In this document: one piece after another, positions 17,775-26,361 of the stretch
Layout: every line of letters starts with the position of its first letter
Numbering within the stretch: position 1 is the stretch's first letter
Assembly: GCA_949282265.1 (NCBI GenBank)
Contig: CASDOZ010000017.1
Location: 1 to 39,364 of the forward strand
Direction of reading: 5' to 3'
Length of the DNA: 39,364 nucleotides
DNA from: an uncultured Bacteroidales bacterium
GTDB taxonomy: Bacteria; Bacteroidota; Bacteroidia; Bacteroidales; Paludibacteraceae
Position numbers and translations under genes: made by a program
Notes under the pieces: generated by a model
Seen by the model: only the letters and a program-made list of their open reading frames with translations
The model's database searches: none
Told to the model about the DNA's origin: nothing

Positions 17775-18338
17775 ATAGCTAAGCAATTAGTAATCAAGCC
17801 AAGACAACCCCAGGCTCGGACAAAGGAAATGCCGAACCGGATAAACGAACAAATCAGAGATGTAGCAGAAGTTCGTTTGGTTGGAGACAATGTGGAACAA
17901 GGTGTATATCCAATCGCGGAAGCGTTGCATATTGCAGATATGCAAGAATTGGATTTGGTTGAAATTTCACCAAAAGCGGTTCCTCCTGTATGCCGGATTG
18001 TTGATTATCAGAAATTCCTGTATCAACAGAAAAAGCGAGAAAAAGAGCAAAAGGCAAAATCGGCCAAGGTCGTGACCAAAGAAATCCGTTTCGGGCCGCA
18101 GACCGATGACCATGATTATAATTTCAAACTGAAACATGCGCAAGAGTTCTTGAAGGAAGGCTCCAAAGTAAAGGCTTATGTGTTTTTCAAGGGGCGTTCC
18201 ATTATGTTTAAAGAACAAGGTGAGATTCTGTTATTGCGTTTTGCCAATGATTTGGAAGAGTTTGCCAAGGTAGATCAGTTGCCGAAGCTGGAGGGGAAAA
18301 AGATGTTCTTGTTCCTTTCTCCCAAAAAAGCGAAATGA
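17775..18338 (+). CDS. infC: Translation initiation factor IF-3, apparent ATA start
   Basis: 187 aa when started at ATA 17775. The core is unmistakable: [44 protein letters not shown] (N domain), a lysine-rich linker [14 protein letters not shown], then [22 protein letters not shown] and the C domain to [11 protein letters not shown]3 binds the 30S subunit, proofreads the start codon and keeps subunits apart. Rare start codons on infC are a known autoregulatory device: IF3 rejects non-AUG starts, so high IF3 lowers its own synthesis. Here AGGAGG sits 9 bases before ATA, and the 18-residue extension ([17 protein letters not shown]) is basic, like the N-terminal tails of other IF3 proteins. An ATG start at 17829 would give 169 aa and is less likely. 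Heads the infC-rpmI-rplT operon. Confidence 0.93.
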   Translation: MAKQLVIKPRQPQARTKEMPNRINEQIRDVAEVRLVGDNVEQGVYPIAEALHIADMQELDLVEISPKAVPPVCRIVDYQKFLYQQKKREKEQKAKSAKVVTKEIRFGPQTDDHDYNFKLKHAQEFLKEGSKVKAYVFFKGRSIMFKEQGEILLLRFANDLEEFAKVDQLPKLEGKKMFLFLSPKKAK

Positions 18339-18378
18339 TTTGCCGAAAAAGTAGGACACTAATTTAAAATAAAGTAAT

Positions 18379-18576
18379 ATGCCAAAAATGAAAACTAACT
18401 CCGGTGCCAAAAAGAGGTTCGCCCTTACCGGATCAGGAAAGATTAAAAGAAAACATGCTTTTAAAAGTCACATTTTGACCAAGAAAACCAAAAAGCAGAA
18501 ACGCAATCTGACACATTTTGCAATCCTTGATGGTACAAATGCAAAAAGCGTAAAAGAATTGCTCTGCATGCGTTAA
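18379..18576 (+). CDS. rpmI: 50S ribosomal protein L35
   Basis: 65 aa, [20 protein letters not shown] then [17 protein letters not shown], the canonical L35 sequence and length. Lies 40 bases after infC and 104 bases before rplT in the classical IF3-L35-L20 order. Confidence 0.98.
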   Translation: MPKMKTNSGAKKRFALTGSGKIKRKHAFKSHILTKKTKKQKRNLTHFAILDGTNAKSVKELLCMR

Positions 18577-18680
18577 TTTCAAAAAACAGAACTTTTAAAG
18601 ACAGAATCTTAGTTAGAAACCGAGTGTTTAGCATCAAGATTGCAATTATGCAGCGCTAACTCTCAAAAATTCATTTAGTT
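18577..18680 (+). promoter_or_regulatory. rpmI-rplT spacer with pairing potential
   Basis: 104 bases between two tightly linked ribosomal genes is long. GTTAG can pair with CTAAC across it, and TGCA-ATTA-TGCA forms a small hairpin inside. L20 is known to repress its operon by binding RNA in other bacteria; a similar site here is inference only. Confidence 0.3.
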
Positions 18681-19031
18681 ATGCCAAGATCAGTAAATCA
18701 CGTTGCTTCACGTAAAAGAAGAAAAAGAATTTTGAGCCTTACCAGAGGCTATTTTGGTGGTCGTCGCAATGTCTGGACCGTTGCCAAAAACACATGGGAA
18801 AAAGGTTTGCAATATGCTTACCGTGACCGCAAAACCAAAAAACGTAATTTCCGCGCTTTGTGGATACAGCGTATCAATGCTGCAGCCCGTTTGGAAGGTT
18901 ATTCATATTCCCAGTTAATGGGTGCGCTGCACAAAGCTGGTATTGAAATAAACCGTAAGGTGCTTGCCGATTTGGCAATGAACCATCCGGAAGCATTCAA
19001 AGCTATCGTAGTGAAAGCCAAGAACGCTTAA
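18681..19031 (+). CDS. rplT: 50S ribosomal protein L20
   Basis: 116 aa, starting [18 protein letters not shown] and containing [20 protein letters not shown] and [21 protein letters not shown]20 is needed for early 50S assembly and in other bacteria also represses its own operon. Normal length. Last gene of the infC operon, followed by a strong terminator. Confidence 0.98.
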   Translation: MPRSVNHVASRKRRKRILSLTRGYFGGRRNVWTVAKNTWEKGLQYAYRDRKTKKRNFRALWIQRINAAARLEGYSYSQLMGALHKAGIEINRKVLADLAMNHPEAFKAIVVKAKNA

Positions 19032-19060
19032 TAACAAGAATAACTTGTTTTATATAAATG

Positions 19061-19096
19061 AACTGCCCGACTTGCATAGTCGGGCAGTTCGTTTTA
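19061..19096 (+). terminator. Terminator of the infC-rpmI-rplT operon
   Basis: Perfect 12-bp stem AACTGCCCGACT (19061-19072) / AGTCGGGCAGTT (19078-19089), TGCAT loop, then CGTTTTA. Confidence 0.9.
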
Positions 19097-19202
19097 TTAT
19101 AGCTTATATTCCTCTAATAGCTCGTATATAATCCGCAAAACGAGGTGTATGTTTTTTTAAGAGACGTTACATGCGTGTCCTCTCCTGCGGGAGCGCTCGT
19201 GT

Positions 19203-19233
19203 TTTGCCTTTTCTCCGAGATTCCTTATCTTTG
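19203..19233 (+). promoter_or_regulatory. Promoter of the small lipoprotein gene
   Basis: TTTG (19203-19206), 19-base spacer, TATCTTTG (19226-19233): a full consensus match, 25 bases before the ATG at 19259. Confidence 0.75.
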
Positions 19234-19258
19234 CCGGAAACTTTTAATTTTTTTAGCC

Positions 19259-19642
19259 ATGAAAACTGCAATTTATTTCCTTTCCGTATGCCTTGCCCTG
19301 TGCCTTGCGGCCTGCAATAACCAGAACGAACCAGAACCCAACCACCAGCCTGCAAACCCAAAAACGTTCAGCCTCGCAGGGAAAATGTATGTATCAAGTT
19401 ATGAAACCAATGAGAATCTGGCTGATGGTTGTTTTCTTGTCTTTTCATTTACAACTGATAGCATATTTTACTATCAAACCAGTAATACAGACCTTTCGCC
19501 TATGGATAATTTTTATCGCAAAACCACTTATGAACTAAAATATCCCAATATCGAGGTAAATTACAATCCTTATCCAGAAATTATTACCATGCAAGATACG
19601 TTGACAATCGATTATTACGGTTCGATACATAGACTTCTTTAA
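19259..19642 (+). CDS. Small hypothetical lipoprotein
   Basis: 127 aa from ATG 19259 (an in-frame upstream start at 19145 would begin before the promoter and is rejected). The signal peptide ends in a lipobox LAAC with Cys19, followed by a polar Asn/Pro/Glu-rich linker (NNQNEPEPNHQPANP), as in many Bacteroidota lipoproteins. The mature part is rich in Tyr, Thr and Asp (GKMYVSSYE, FLVFSFTTDSIFYYQ), suggesting a small beta-fold; I recognise no family. It has its own promoter. Its stop overlaps the minus-strand phage-like remnant. The protein looks short and might be the N-terminal part of a longer ancestor, which cannot be decided here. Confidence 0.75.
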   Translation: MKTAIYFLSVCLALCLAACNNQNEPEPNHQPANPKTFSLAGKMYVSSYETNENLADGCFLVFSFTTDSIFYYQTSNTDLSPMDNFYRKTTYELKYPNIEVNYNPYPEIITMQDTLTIDYYGSIHRLL

Positions 19643-19773
19643 GGAACTATCTTCAATGTTCCTCCGCTATTCCATAGCTGTCCACTTTCAGCTGGCTGTG
19701 TTGTCGGCAGCCCTTTCATTCTGACGTCCAGGTTGCTTTTTGAGTTGTACACGTAGAAATGGCTGTCGGACAT
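19639..19773 (-). pseudogene. Probable remnant of the C-terminus of a phage structural protein
   Basis: A 44-codon minus-strand frame from ATG 19773 ends MKGLPTTQPAESGQLWNSGG then TLKIVP. The pattern (hydrophobic)-LPT..P..(A/S)G.LW(N)..GT(L/V)K(I/V) is, from memory, a recurrent C-terminus of tail or structural proteins in Bacteroidota phages and prophages. Nothing phage-like continues upstream: the frame is preceded by the nqrF-side terminator. So it looks like a stranded end of a lost prophage gene, overlapping the lipoprotein stop tail to tail. It could also be an intact very small ORF. Confidence 0.45.
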
Positions 19774-19786
19774 TTGGTGACATAAT

Positions 19787-19829
19787 AAAACAAGCGCATC
19801 CAAAATTGTTATTTGAATGCGCTTGTTTT
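19787..19829. terminator. Bidirectional terminator at the end of the nqr operon
   Basis: AAAACAAGCGCAT (19787-19799) pairs with ATGCGCTTGTTTT (19817-19829), giving a 13-bp stem with an A/T run on both sides. It lies 25 bases past the nqrF stop (minus strand). Confidence 0.85.
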
Positions 19830-19853
19830 CTGTATAATATGTCTGAAAATTAC

Positions 19854-21140
19854 TTATCCGCCGAAGTTGTCATACATAAGGTTTTCAGACGGAACGCCGA
19901 GGCTGTCGAGCATTCCTTCTACGGCTTTGCTCATCGGGCCAGGGCCGCACATGTAGTATTCAATATCTTCCGGAGCCTCGTGGTTTTTCAGATAGGTTTC
20001 GTAAATGACAGTGTGTACGAATCCCGGTGTGTATTTCACGCCGGCAGCATCTGCTGCAGGGTCAGGCCGGTCGAGTGCAAGGTGGAACGAGAAATTGGGG
20101 AATTCTTTTTCCAGTTGCAGGAAATCTTCCAGATAGAACACTTCGTTGAGGGCACGCGCGCCATAGAAATAGGACATTTTGCGGTCTGTGGTGTGCAGTG
20201 TCTTGGTCATGTGCATGATTTGCGCACGCAACGGAGCCATACCGGCACCACCTCCAATCCACATCATTTCGTTTTTGGTGTCGAAGATAGGATGGAAGTC
20301 GCCGTAAGGGCCGCTCATGATTACTTTGTCGCCCGGTTTCAATGTGAAGATATAGGACGAGGCGATACCCGGCATGACATCCATGAATCCGGGGCCTTGT
20401 TCTTTTGGTTTGAACGGCGGTGTGGCAATACGCACGGTCAGCATAATGCGGTCGCCTTCGGCCGGATAGTTGGCCATGGAATAGGCACGGATGGTCGGTT
20501 CCGTGTTTTTGCACTTCAATCCGAACAATCCGAATTTTTCCCATGCGGGCAGGTATTCTTCGCCAATCAATGATTTGTCAATATCCTTGTTGTAGTCCAT
20601 CTCGTAGGTTGGAATCTTGATTTGCGCATACGAACCTGGGACAAAGTCCATGTGTTCTCCGGGAGGCAGTGCGACGATAAATTCCTTGATAAAGGTTGCA
20701 ACGTTCTTGTTGCTGATTACTTCACATTCCCATTCTTTTACGCCAAGTACGGATTCCGGTACTTTGATGGACAAATCGCCTTTCACTTTGACCTGGCAGC
20801 CGAGACGCCAATGGTCTTTGATTTGCTTGCGTGTGAAATGCACGGCTTCGGTCGGCAGTATTTCGCCGCCGCCTTCCAGCACTTGGCATTTGCATTGTGC
20901 GCACGAGCCTTTTCCGCCGCATGCGGAAGGCAAGAATACGCCGGCAGCAGACATGGCGCCGAGCAACGAACCTCCGGCACCGATTTCCATTTCTTTTTCC
21001 CCATTCAGGAGGACTTTGACATTGCCGGATGCTACCAGGTATTTTTTTGCCACCAGCAGTATGATAACCAGCAGTATGATAACTACAAGGAATACTACCA
21101 GGCTGGACAAAACAGCTGTTAAATTGATTTCAAGTAACAT
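19854..21140 (-). CDS. nqrF: Na+-translocating NADH:quinone reductase subunit F
   Basis: 428 aa; the electron-entry subunit. One N-terminal membrane helix (about residues 9-31), then a 2Fe-2S ferredoxin domain with C74, C80, C83 and C115 (CGGKGSCAQC and LGC), then a ferredoxin-reductase domain: RAYSMANYP binds FAD, GGGAGMAPLRAQI binds NADH and YYMCGPGPM is the C-terminal nucleotide loop. It ends NLMYDNFGG as the family does. NADH reduces FAD, then 2Fe-2S, and electrons pass to NqrD/E, C, B. Last gene of nqrABCDEF; a strong terminator follows. Confidence 0.97.
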   Translation of the reverse strand: MLLEINLTAVLSSLVVFLVVIILLVIILLVAKKYLVASGNVKVLLNGEKEMEIGAGGSLLGAMSAAGVFLPSACGGKGSCAQCKCQVLEGGGEILPTEAVHFTRKQIKDHWRLGCQVKVKGDLSIKVPESVLGVKEWECEVISNKNVATFIKEFIVALPPGEHMDFVPGSYAQIKIPTYEMDYNKDIDKSLIGEEYLPAWEKFGLFGLKCKNTEPTIRAYSMANYPAEGDRIMLTVRIATPPFKPKEQGPGFMDVMPGIASSYIFTLKPGDKVIMSGPYGDFHPIFDTKNEMMWIGGGAGMAPLRAQIMHMTKTLHTTDRKMSYFYGARALNEVFYLEDFLQLEKEFPNFSFHLALDRPDPAADAAGVKYTPGFVHTVIYETYLKNHEAPEDIEYYMCGPGPMSKAVEGMLDSLGVPSENLMYDNFGG

Positions 21141-21176
21141 ATATTTCTGTTTTTATTTCGTTCTACATCGTTTTTA

Positions 21177-21821
21177 TTAGATTTCCAGACCGGAGAAGCA
21201 CAAGAACGCCATAGCCATAAGGCCTACGGTGATGAATGTTATGCCTAATCCTTTCAGTGATGCCGGAACGTCGTTGTATTCCATTTTTTCGCGTACGGCA
21301 GCCAGGCCGACAATGGCGAGCATCCAGCCCAAACCGGAGCCGAGTGCGTATGCTACAACATCCAGCATATTGGTCAAAGCCTTGGGGTCGGTTGGTTCCA
21401 GGCCAACGCGCTGTTGCATAAACAAGGCACCACCCATGATAGCGCAGTTTACGGCAATCAGCGGCAGGAAAATTCCCAACGAAGCATAAAGTGTCGGCGA
21501 GAATTTTTCAACGACCATTTCTACCAACTGCACAATGGCGGCGATAACAGCAATGAACAGGATAAAACTCAGGTAGCTTAAATCGAGGGAGGCAAAACCT
21601 TCGCCCAACCATGCCAATGCACCTTTGCTCAATACTTTTGTTTCGAGTATGTAGTTTACCGGCAAGGTGATCAACAATACGAATGTAACCGCTATGCCTA
21701 ACCCCACTGATGTTTTGACGTTCTTGGAAACCGCCAAATACGAACACATTCCCAAGAAGAATGCGAAAATCATATTGTCCACAAAAATGGACCGTACAAA
21801 TAAACTTAATGCGTGTTCCAT
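21177..21821 (-). CDS. nqrE: Na+-NQR subunit E
   Basis: 214 aa, six membrane helices, starting [20 protein letters not shown]. Conserved short segments [19 protein letters not shown] and [14 protein letters not shown] carry the Cys residues that, with NqrD, hold the intramembrane iron-sulfur centre. Homologous to RnfA. Lies between nqrD and nqrF with gaps of 12 and 36 bases. Confidence 0.97.
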   Translation of the reverse strand: MEHALSLFVRSIFVDNMIFAFFLGMCSYLAVSKNVKTSVGLGIAVTFVLLITLPVNYILETKVLSKGALAWLGEGFASLDLSYLSFILFIAVIAAIVQLVEMVVEKFSPTLYASLGIFLPLIAVNCAIMGGALFMQQRVGLEPTDPKALTNMLDVVAYALGSGLGWMLAIVGLAAVREKMEYNDVPASLKGLGITFITVGLMAMAFLCFSGLEI

Positions 21822-21833
21822 ATCTTAGTTTTC

Positions 21834-22457
21834 TTATTTTTCTTGTAAATCTTTGTTTATATAGCGGTGTACCCAGATAATGCAGGCAACGAGAATCAAG
21901 GCCATGGAAGGCATCATCATCAAACCGTTGTCTACATAACCGGCTTCATAGAAGCTTTCCGGAATGATTTGGAAACCGAGCAATTTGCCGCTTCCGAGCA
22001 GTTCACGGAAGAAGGCTACCACGATCAGTATCCATGCATAGCCGATACCGTTTCCGAGTCCATCAAGCAGCGAGTCGAGCGGTTTGTTGCTCATGGCAAA
22101 TGCTTCCAGGCGTCCCATAAGGATACAGTTCGTGATAATCAAACCGATATAGACGGAAAGTTGCACGCTGACATCATAAGCGAATGCTTTCAGCACCTCG
22201 CTGACAACCGTAACAACGGCAGCGACCACGACGAGCTGCACAATAATGCGCACGCTGTTCGGGATAGTGTTGCGGAGCAACGAGATGATAACGTTGGCCA
22301 AGGCCACAATGATGGTTACCGACAGGCCCATTACAAGGGCGGGTTTCAGCTGTACGGTTACGGCCAATGCGGAGCAGATACCCAAAACCTGTACTACGAC
22401 AGGGTTGTTTTTGTTCAACGGGCCGAGTAATGTCTCTTTGAATTTATCGCTTTTCAT
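21834..22457 (-). CDS. nqrD: Na+-NQR subunit D
   Basis: 207 aa, six membrane helices, homologous to RnfE and NqrE. LGICSALAVTVQLKPALVMG and ITNCILMGRLEAFAMSNKP contain the conserved Cys motifs for the iron centre shared with NqrE. Its ATG overlaps the nqrC stop by 4 bases (22454-22457), implying coupled translation. Confidence 0.97.
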   Translation of the reverse strand: MKSDKFKETLLGPLNKNNPVVVQVLGICSALAVTVQLKPALVMGLSVTIIVALANVIISLLRNTIPNSVRIIVQLVVVAAVVTVVSEVLKAFAYDVSVQLSVYIGLIITNCILMGRLEAFAMSNKPLDSLLDGLGNGIGYAWILIVVAFFRELLGSGKLLGFQIIPESFYEAGYVDNGLMMMPSMALILVACIIWVHRYINKDLQEK

Positions 22458-23353
22458 AATGTTGTTCCTCCTTCCTCTGCAACGGTTTCTTCCGCTGTTT
22501 CTGTCTGGTTGTTATTGACGATTGTTTCTACTTTTTTCAAGAATGGCTCGTATGGGGCGATGCTGGTGCGCAGCATGGTTTCCACACCTTTACTGGTAAT
22601 GGTGCCGCCGGAGAGCGCATCTACCTGGTCTTGTCCGGCTGCAATTTGTCCGGCTTTCATGACCGCGATGGAAGCGAACGAGCCGTTTTGCATCAAATGC
22701 TTTCCTTCAAATTGGCTGCGGAATGCCGTTGTCGTAATGTTGGCCCCAAGTCCCGGGGTTTCGCTTGCGTGCGAGAAAAAGACACCGTTTACCGTGTTGC
22801 GGTCGTCATCCAACGCAATATAACCCCAAATGGCTCCCCACAGTCCCTTGCCGTTCATGGGAATAATCCATTTGGTTTCCTGGTTGATTTCCGCCATGTA
22901 AATGAGCAGTTCATTTTCGCCTGCGGCGTAATTGAAGTCGCCCACGGGGTCAAGGTCTTTTTTGATTTCGCCGTTCTGGTCGAGAACATAAATGTGTTTG
23001 ATGTTTTCGGCATAAATCTGTGCGGCATCAGCGCCTTCCAGCACGACAGCCGGCAAGGAAGACAAAATCTGCTTCTTCTTGTCCAATTCCACGTTTGCGT
23101 TCTGGCGGGCTTTCAGCGCACCTGACGTAATGGACAGCAACAAGGCTACCACAACGACGATAATGGTTGTATATGCCAGAATGTAGGCGTTGCTGTTTTT
23201 ATTGATGCCTTTCTTGTCGGTTATGGCTTTGCCGTTATCATCAATCAACTCAAACTCCGATGCGGGAGCTTGGCAAACCGGACATTTTTCCGGGGCCTTG
23301 TCGCCCTCATGAATATATCCGCAAACTTTACATCTATATTTTTTAGTTGCCAT
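22454..23353 (-). CDS. nqrC: Na+-NQR subunit C with an N-terminal rubredoxin-like domain
   Basis: 299 aa, some 40-50 residues longer than ordinary NqrC. The first 35 residues form a rubrerythrin-type rubredoxin module, KYRCKVCGYIHEGDKAPEKC then PVC, with C8, C11, C24 and C27. A linker leads to the normal NqrC: one membrane helix (about 57-77), then the periplasmic FMN domain with PGLGANI and the flavinylation motif SGGT (248-251), where Thr251 should carry FMN; the usual form is SGAT. The N-terminus of NqrC is cytoplasmic, so the extra iron site would face the NqrF side. A flavin transferase (ApbE) is needed but not in the window. The fusion is in one uninterrupted frame starting at the only sensible ATG, 9 bases after nqrB. 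Confidence 0.95.
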   Translation of the reverse strand: MATKKYRCKVCGYIHEGDKAPEKCPVCQAPASEFELIDDNGKAITDKKGINKNSNAYILAYTTIIVVVVALLLSITSGALKARQNANVELDKKKQILSSLPAVVLEGADAAQIYAENIKHIYVLDQNGEIKKDLDPVGDFNYAAGENELLIYMAEINQETKWIIPMNGKGLWGAIWGYIALDDDRNTVNGVFFSHASETPGLGANITTTAFRSQFEGKHLMQNGSFASIAVMKAGQIAAGQDQVDALSGGTITSKGVETMLRTSIAPYEPFLKKVETIVNNNQTETAEETVAEEGGTTL

Positions 23354-23361
23354 AGGATTTC

Positions 23362-24567
23362 TTATTTAGCATTTACACGTTTCATTCTTCTCTTTATGTT
23401 GGCTTGTACGACGTAGTAGTCAATCAAGCCTGCGAATATGTTCATCAGCAGGATAGCCAGCATCATGCCTTCCGCATAGCCAGGGTTGAGTACACGTACC
23501 AGAATGGCGATGACGCCGATCAGGAACCCGTAAATCCATTTTCCGGTTTCCGTACGTGCCGAAGTTACAGGGTCGGTTGCCATGAACACGGCGCCGAATG
23601 CGAATCCGCCTAACACGAGGTGGTTATACCAAGGCAGATTTGCGATAGCCGTATCCGGTCCCCACAAGTTGAAGGCTAATGCTGTAAGCGCACCTCCGAG
23701 GAAAACGGATAAGGTTACTTTCCAGCTGGAAACACCGGTTCCGATCAGGATAATCGCGCCGAGCAAAATGGCGAGTGTGCAAGTTTCACCGACAGATCCA
23801 GGAATCAGGCCAAAGAAACCATCCCAAAATCCGATGGGGTTGCCCAGGATATCCGTGAAAACAGGTGCGGGTGTTGTTGAAGTGCCGACTTGGCCGAGCG
23901 GTGTTGCGCCGGTGAATCCGTCAACGAGCGGTTGTCCGTTGCTCCAGCCCCATGTGCCTTCCGTGCGTACCCACACTTTGTCGCCAGACATGGCAGTCGG
24001 GTAGGCGAAGAACAGGAAAACACGTGTTACCAACGCTACATTGAAAATATTGTAGCCGGTTCCGCCATAAACTTCCTTGGCAAATATGACTGCGAATGCA
24101 GTGGCTACGGCGACCATCCACAGCGGTGTGTTGATGGGGACGATAAGCGGAATCAGCAAACCTGTAACCAGGAAGCCTTCTGCTATTTCGTGCCCTTTGA
24201 ACTGGGCTACCGTAAATTCGATACCCAGACCAACGATATAGGAAACCAGAATGTAAGGAAGCAAAGCCAAAAATCCAAAAAAGAAAGTGGCCCAGAAACC
24301 TGCATCCTGCCCAATGGCCAGGAAATGCTGGTAACCAATATTATACATACCGAATAAAAGTGCCGGAATCAAGGCTATGACAACCATGATCATGGTACGT
24401 TTTGAGTCGATGGCATCGTGAATTTGCGAACCGATTTTTTTGCTGGTGCTGTTCGGTACGAACAGAAATGTTTCAAAACCGTCGAAAACGGAATGGAACA
24501 TGCTCAACTTGCCGCCTTCGGAAAAGGTCGGTTTCAGTTTATCAACTATGTTCTTTAAGAATTTCAT
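23362..24567 (-). CDS. nqrB: Na+-NQR subunit B
   Basis: 401 aa, about ten membrane helices, the main Na+-channel subunit. The covalent FMN site is FTGATPLGQ with Thr222 of TGAT as the expected attachment point. SEGGKLSMFHSVFDGFETF near the N-terminus and GFAFGAVFMATDPVTSARTE are family hallmarks. It also binds riboflavin and quinone in characterised enzymes. Lies 19 bases after nqrA and 8 before nqrC. Confidence 0.97.
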   Translation of the reverse strand: MKFLKNIVDKLKPTFSEGGKLSMFHSVFDGFETFLFVPNSTSKKIGSQIHDAIDSKRTMIMVVIALIPALLFGMYNIGYQHFLAIGQDAGFWATFFFGFLALLPYILVSYIVGLGIEFTVAQFKGHEIAEGFLVTGLLIPLIVPINTPLWMVAVATAFAVIFAKEVYGGTGYNIFNVALVTRVFLFFAYPTAMSGDKVWVRTEGTWGWSNGQPLVDGFTGATPLGQVGTSTTPAPVFTDILGNPIGFWDGFFGLIPGSVGETCTLAILLGAIILIGTGVSSWKVTLSVFLGGALTALAFNLWGPDTAIANLPWYNHLVLGGFAFGAVFMATDPVTSARTETGKWIYGFLIGVIAILVRVLNPGYAEGMMLAILLMNIFAGLIDYYVVQANIKRRMKRVNAK

Positions 24568-24586
24568 ATCTGTGTTTTAATATTGT

Positions 24587-25954
24587 TTATTCCAATTCAG
24601 ATCTCATATTGTCCAATGCTTTCCGTACGATGGCTTGCAAAGGCATTTTGGATGTACATACGAATTCGCAGAGGGCGACGTCTTCTGGTGCGATTTCATA
24701 TGCGCCGAGGGCTTCCATTTTGTCTATGTTTCCGGCAATCATGGCCTTGATGAGGAATTCCATGTAAATGTCCATCGGCAGTACTTTGTCGTATTCGCCC
24801 GACATGATGATGGCGCGTCGGCCGCCCAGCAGGCGTGCGTCGAAGTCGTAGTGCATGTCAGGGAATATCTTGCGGAAAATGTTGGTCAGGTAAGTGTTGC
24901 TGACGCTGAACTTGTTGAAACGCGGCATTGCCCAACCCAACAGTTCGTGGGTTTCGCTGCCTTCGTCCAATACGGTCACTTGGTTGGTGTAAGGCGACAA
25001 GACTTCATTTTCCTCTATTTGGTAACCGGATAAAACGTTTCCGCAGATGTATCGCAATGGAATTTCGCGATGGACATTACCGTAAAGCAGGCTATGTGCG
25101 GTTGTTCCGTATTTGACATTGTAATACAACTTGCCATAGGCTTCCGGCCCAGTAAGTGCGACAAGACGGGTCATGTCGACAATGCCGTCGCAAAGGAATT
25201 TGCCGATAATCAACAAGTCTTGCAGGTTGATTGTCCAGACGGTTTCGCCTTTGTTTATTGGCGCAATGTGGTGGATTTGTACGCCCACGTTTCCTGCCGG
25301 ATGAGGCCCATCGAATTCAGTTAGGTTCACGTTGTGCAGCATACGGAAGTCAGTAGCTGCACTGCCTGCTTTCAAACCCATTTCAACAAGTTTACCGCTG
25401 ATTTTTGCAAAGGCGTTGATAGCTGCCTGCATATAATGCATTTTACCGTGCGCGATAAATTCGTAATCAGGCGCCAAAGGAGCCGAATCGAAAGTCGAAA
25501 CGAACACGGCGCGTGGAGATACGGTCGGGTTGGCAATTACGTCGTATGGACGTTGTTTGATACAATACCACAATCCGGAACGGAGTAGCCATGCTTTTAC
25601 ATCATCGCTGTTCATGTTATCCAAATCAGCCTTACCGAAGTTTTCGTAACATTGTTCTTCATTGGCTTTGATGGTGATACTCATGATTTTGCGGCGCTCC
25701 CCGCGATTGATGTTTAGAACTTCGCCGCTTACAGGTGCCACGAAGTTCATGTCGGCGTACTTCTTGTCATGGAAAAGTGGCGTGCCGGCTTTGACTTTTT
25801 CACCTTCCTTTACTGTCAGTTTAGGGGTAATTCCTGCAAAATGGTCGGGGACAACAGCAAATACATCGGGATACATGGAACTGCCGATACGCAATTCGGC
25901 GCGCCCATCTATTGCAATGTCCAAACCCTGCTTCAGTTTGATTTTTTTGGTCAT
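24587..25954 (-). CDS. nqrA: Na+-NQR subunit A
   Basis: 455 aa, a soluble peripheral subunit on the cytoplasmic face that contributes to the quinone site. KLKQGLDIAIDGRAE at the N-terminus and the biotinyl-lipoyl-like region KLTVKEGEKVKAGTPLFHDK (about 45-65) are typical, as is HPAGNVGVQIHHIAPINKGE. First gene of the operon, with a long leader upstream. Confidence 0.97.
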   Translation of the reverse strand: MTKKIKLKQGLDIAIDGRAELRIGSSMYPDVFAVVPDHFAGITPKLTVKEGEKVKAGTPLFHDKKYADMNFVAPVSGEVLNINRGERRKIMSITIKANEEQCYENFGKADLDNMNSDDVKAWLLRSGLWYCIKQRPYDVIANPTVSPRAVFVSTFDSAPLAPDYEFIAHGKMHYMQAAINAFAKISGKLVEMGLKAGSAATDFRMLHNVNLTEFDGPHPAGNVGVQIHHIAPINKGETVWTINLQDLLIIGKFLCDGIVDMTRLVALTGPEAYGKLYYNVKYGTTAHSLLYGNVHREIPLRYICGNVLSGYQIEENEVLSPYTNQVTVLDEGSETHELLGWAMPRFNKFSVSNTYLTNIFRKIFPDMHYDFDARLLGGRRAIIMSGEYDKVLPMDIYMEFLIKAMIAGNIDKMEALGAYEIAPEDVALCEFVCTSKMPLQAIVRKALDNMRSELE

Positions 25955-26361
25955 AAATATGTTTATTACAAGTTACGAGTTCTTGTGGAATACAAAACAC
26001 CGTTTTTGTCGGATATTTTTTGTTGGTTGGTCAAATTACACTCCATCAACAAAACTTGCTTCCGCGTTTATCAGGTGTATTTTCCGTAATTGCTTAATAG
26101 CCACAGAAAATGCAAGCCAAATAAAAACTATTTTTCAAGGCGCAAAAGTACATAAAATATATTAAATAAATGGCCTGATTAAAGAAAAATTTCCGTAATT
26201 TTTTTTCAACATATTTTTGAAGTATGGGAAAAAAGAATTTTTCTTTTCTTTTTTATTTGTAAATCAGTTATTTATGTGGTTTCCTAGCGCTTCCTGTTTG
26301 AAGAAGTAATTGGCAAAAATTTACTTCATCCAAAGTTGCTGATTGTAATTTTTATGCTTTT
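25955..26361 (-). promoter_or_regulatory. nqr upstream region with a candidate promoter at 26143-26150
   Basis: 407 bases without a gene, very AT-rich from 26090 to 26280. The + strand CAAAAGTA at 26143-26150 reads TACTTTTG on the minus strand, a -7 match; the -33 box is weak. That would give nqrA an unusually long leader of about 180 bases. An imperfect hairpin GAAGTAA/TTACTTC (26303-26327) lies just after the hisC stop and could end hisC transcription, but no T-run follows. Confidence 0.45.
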
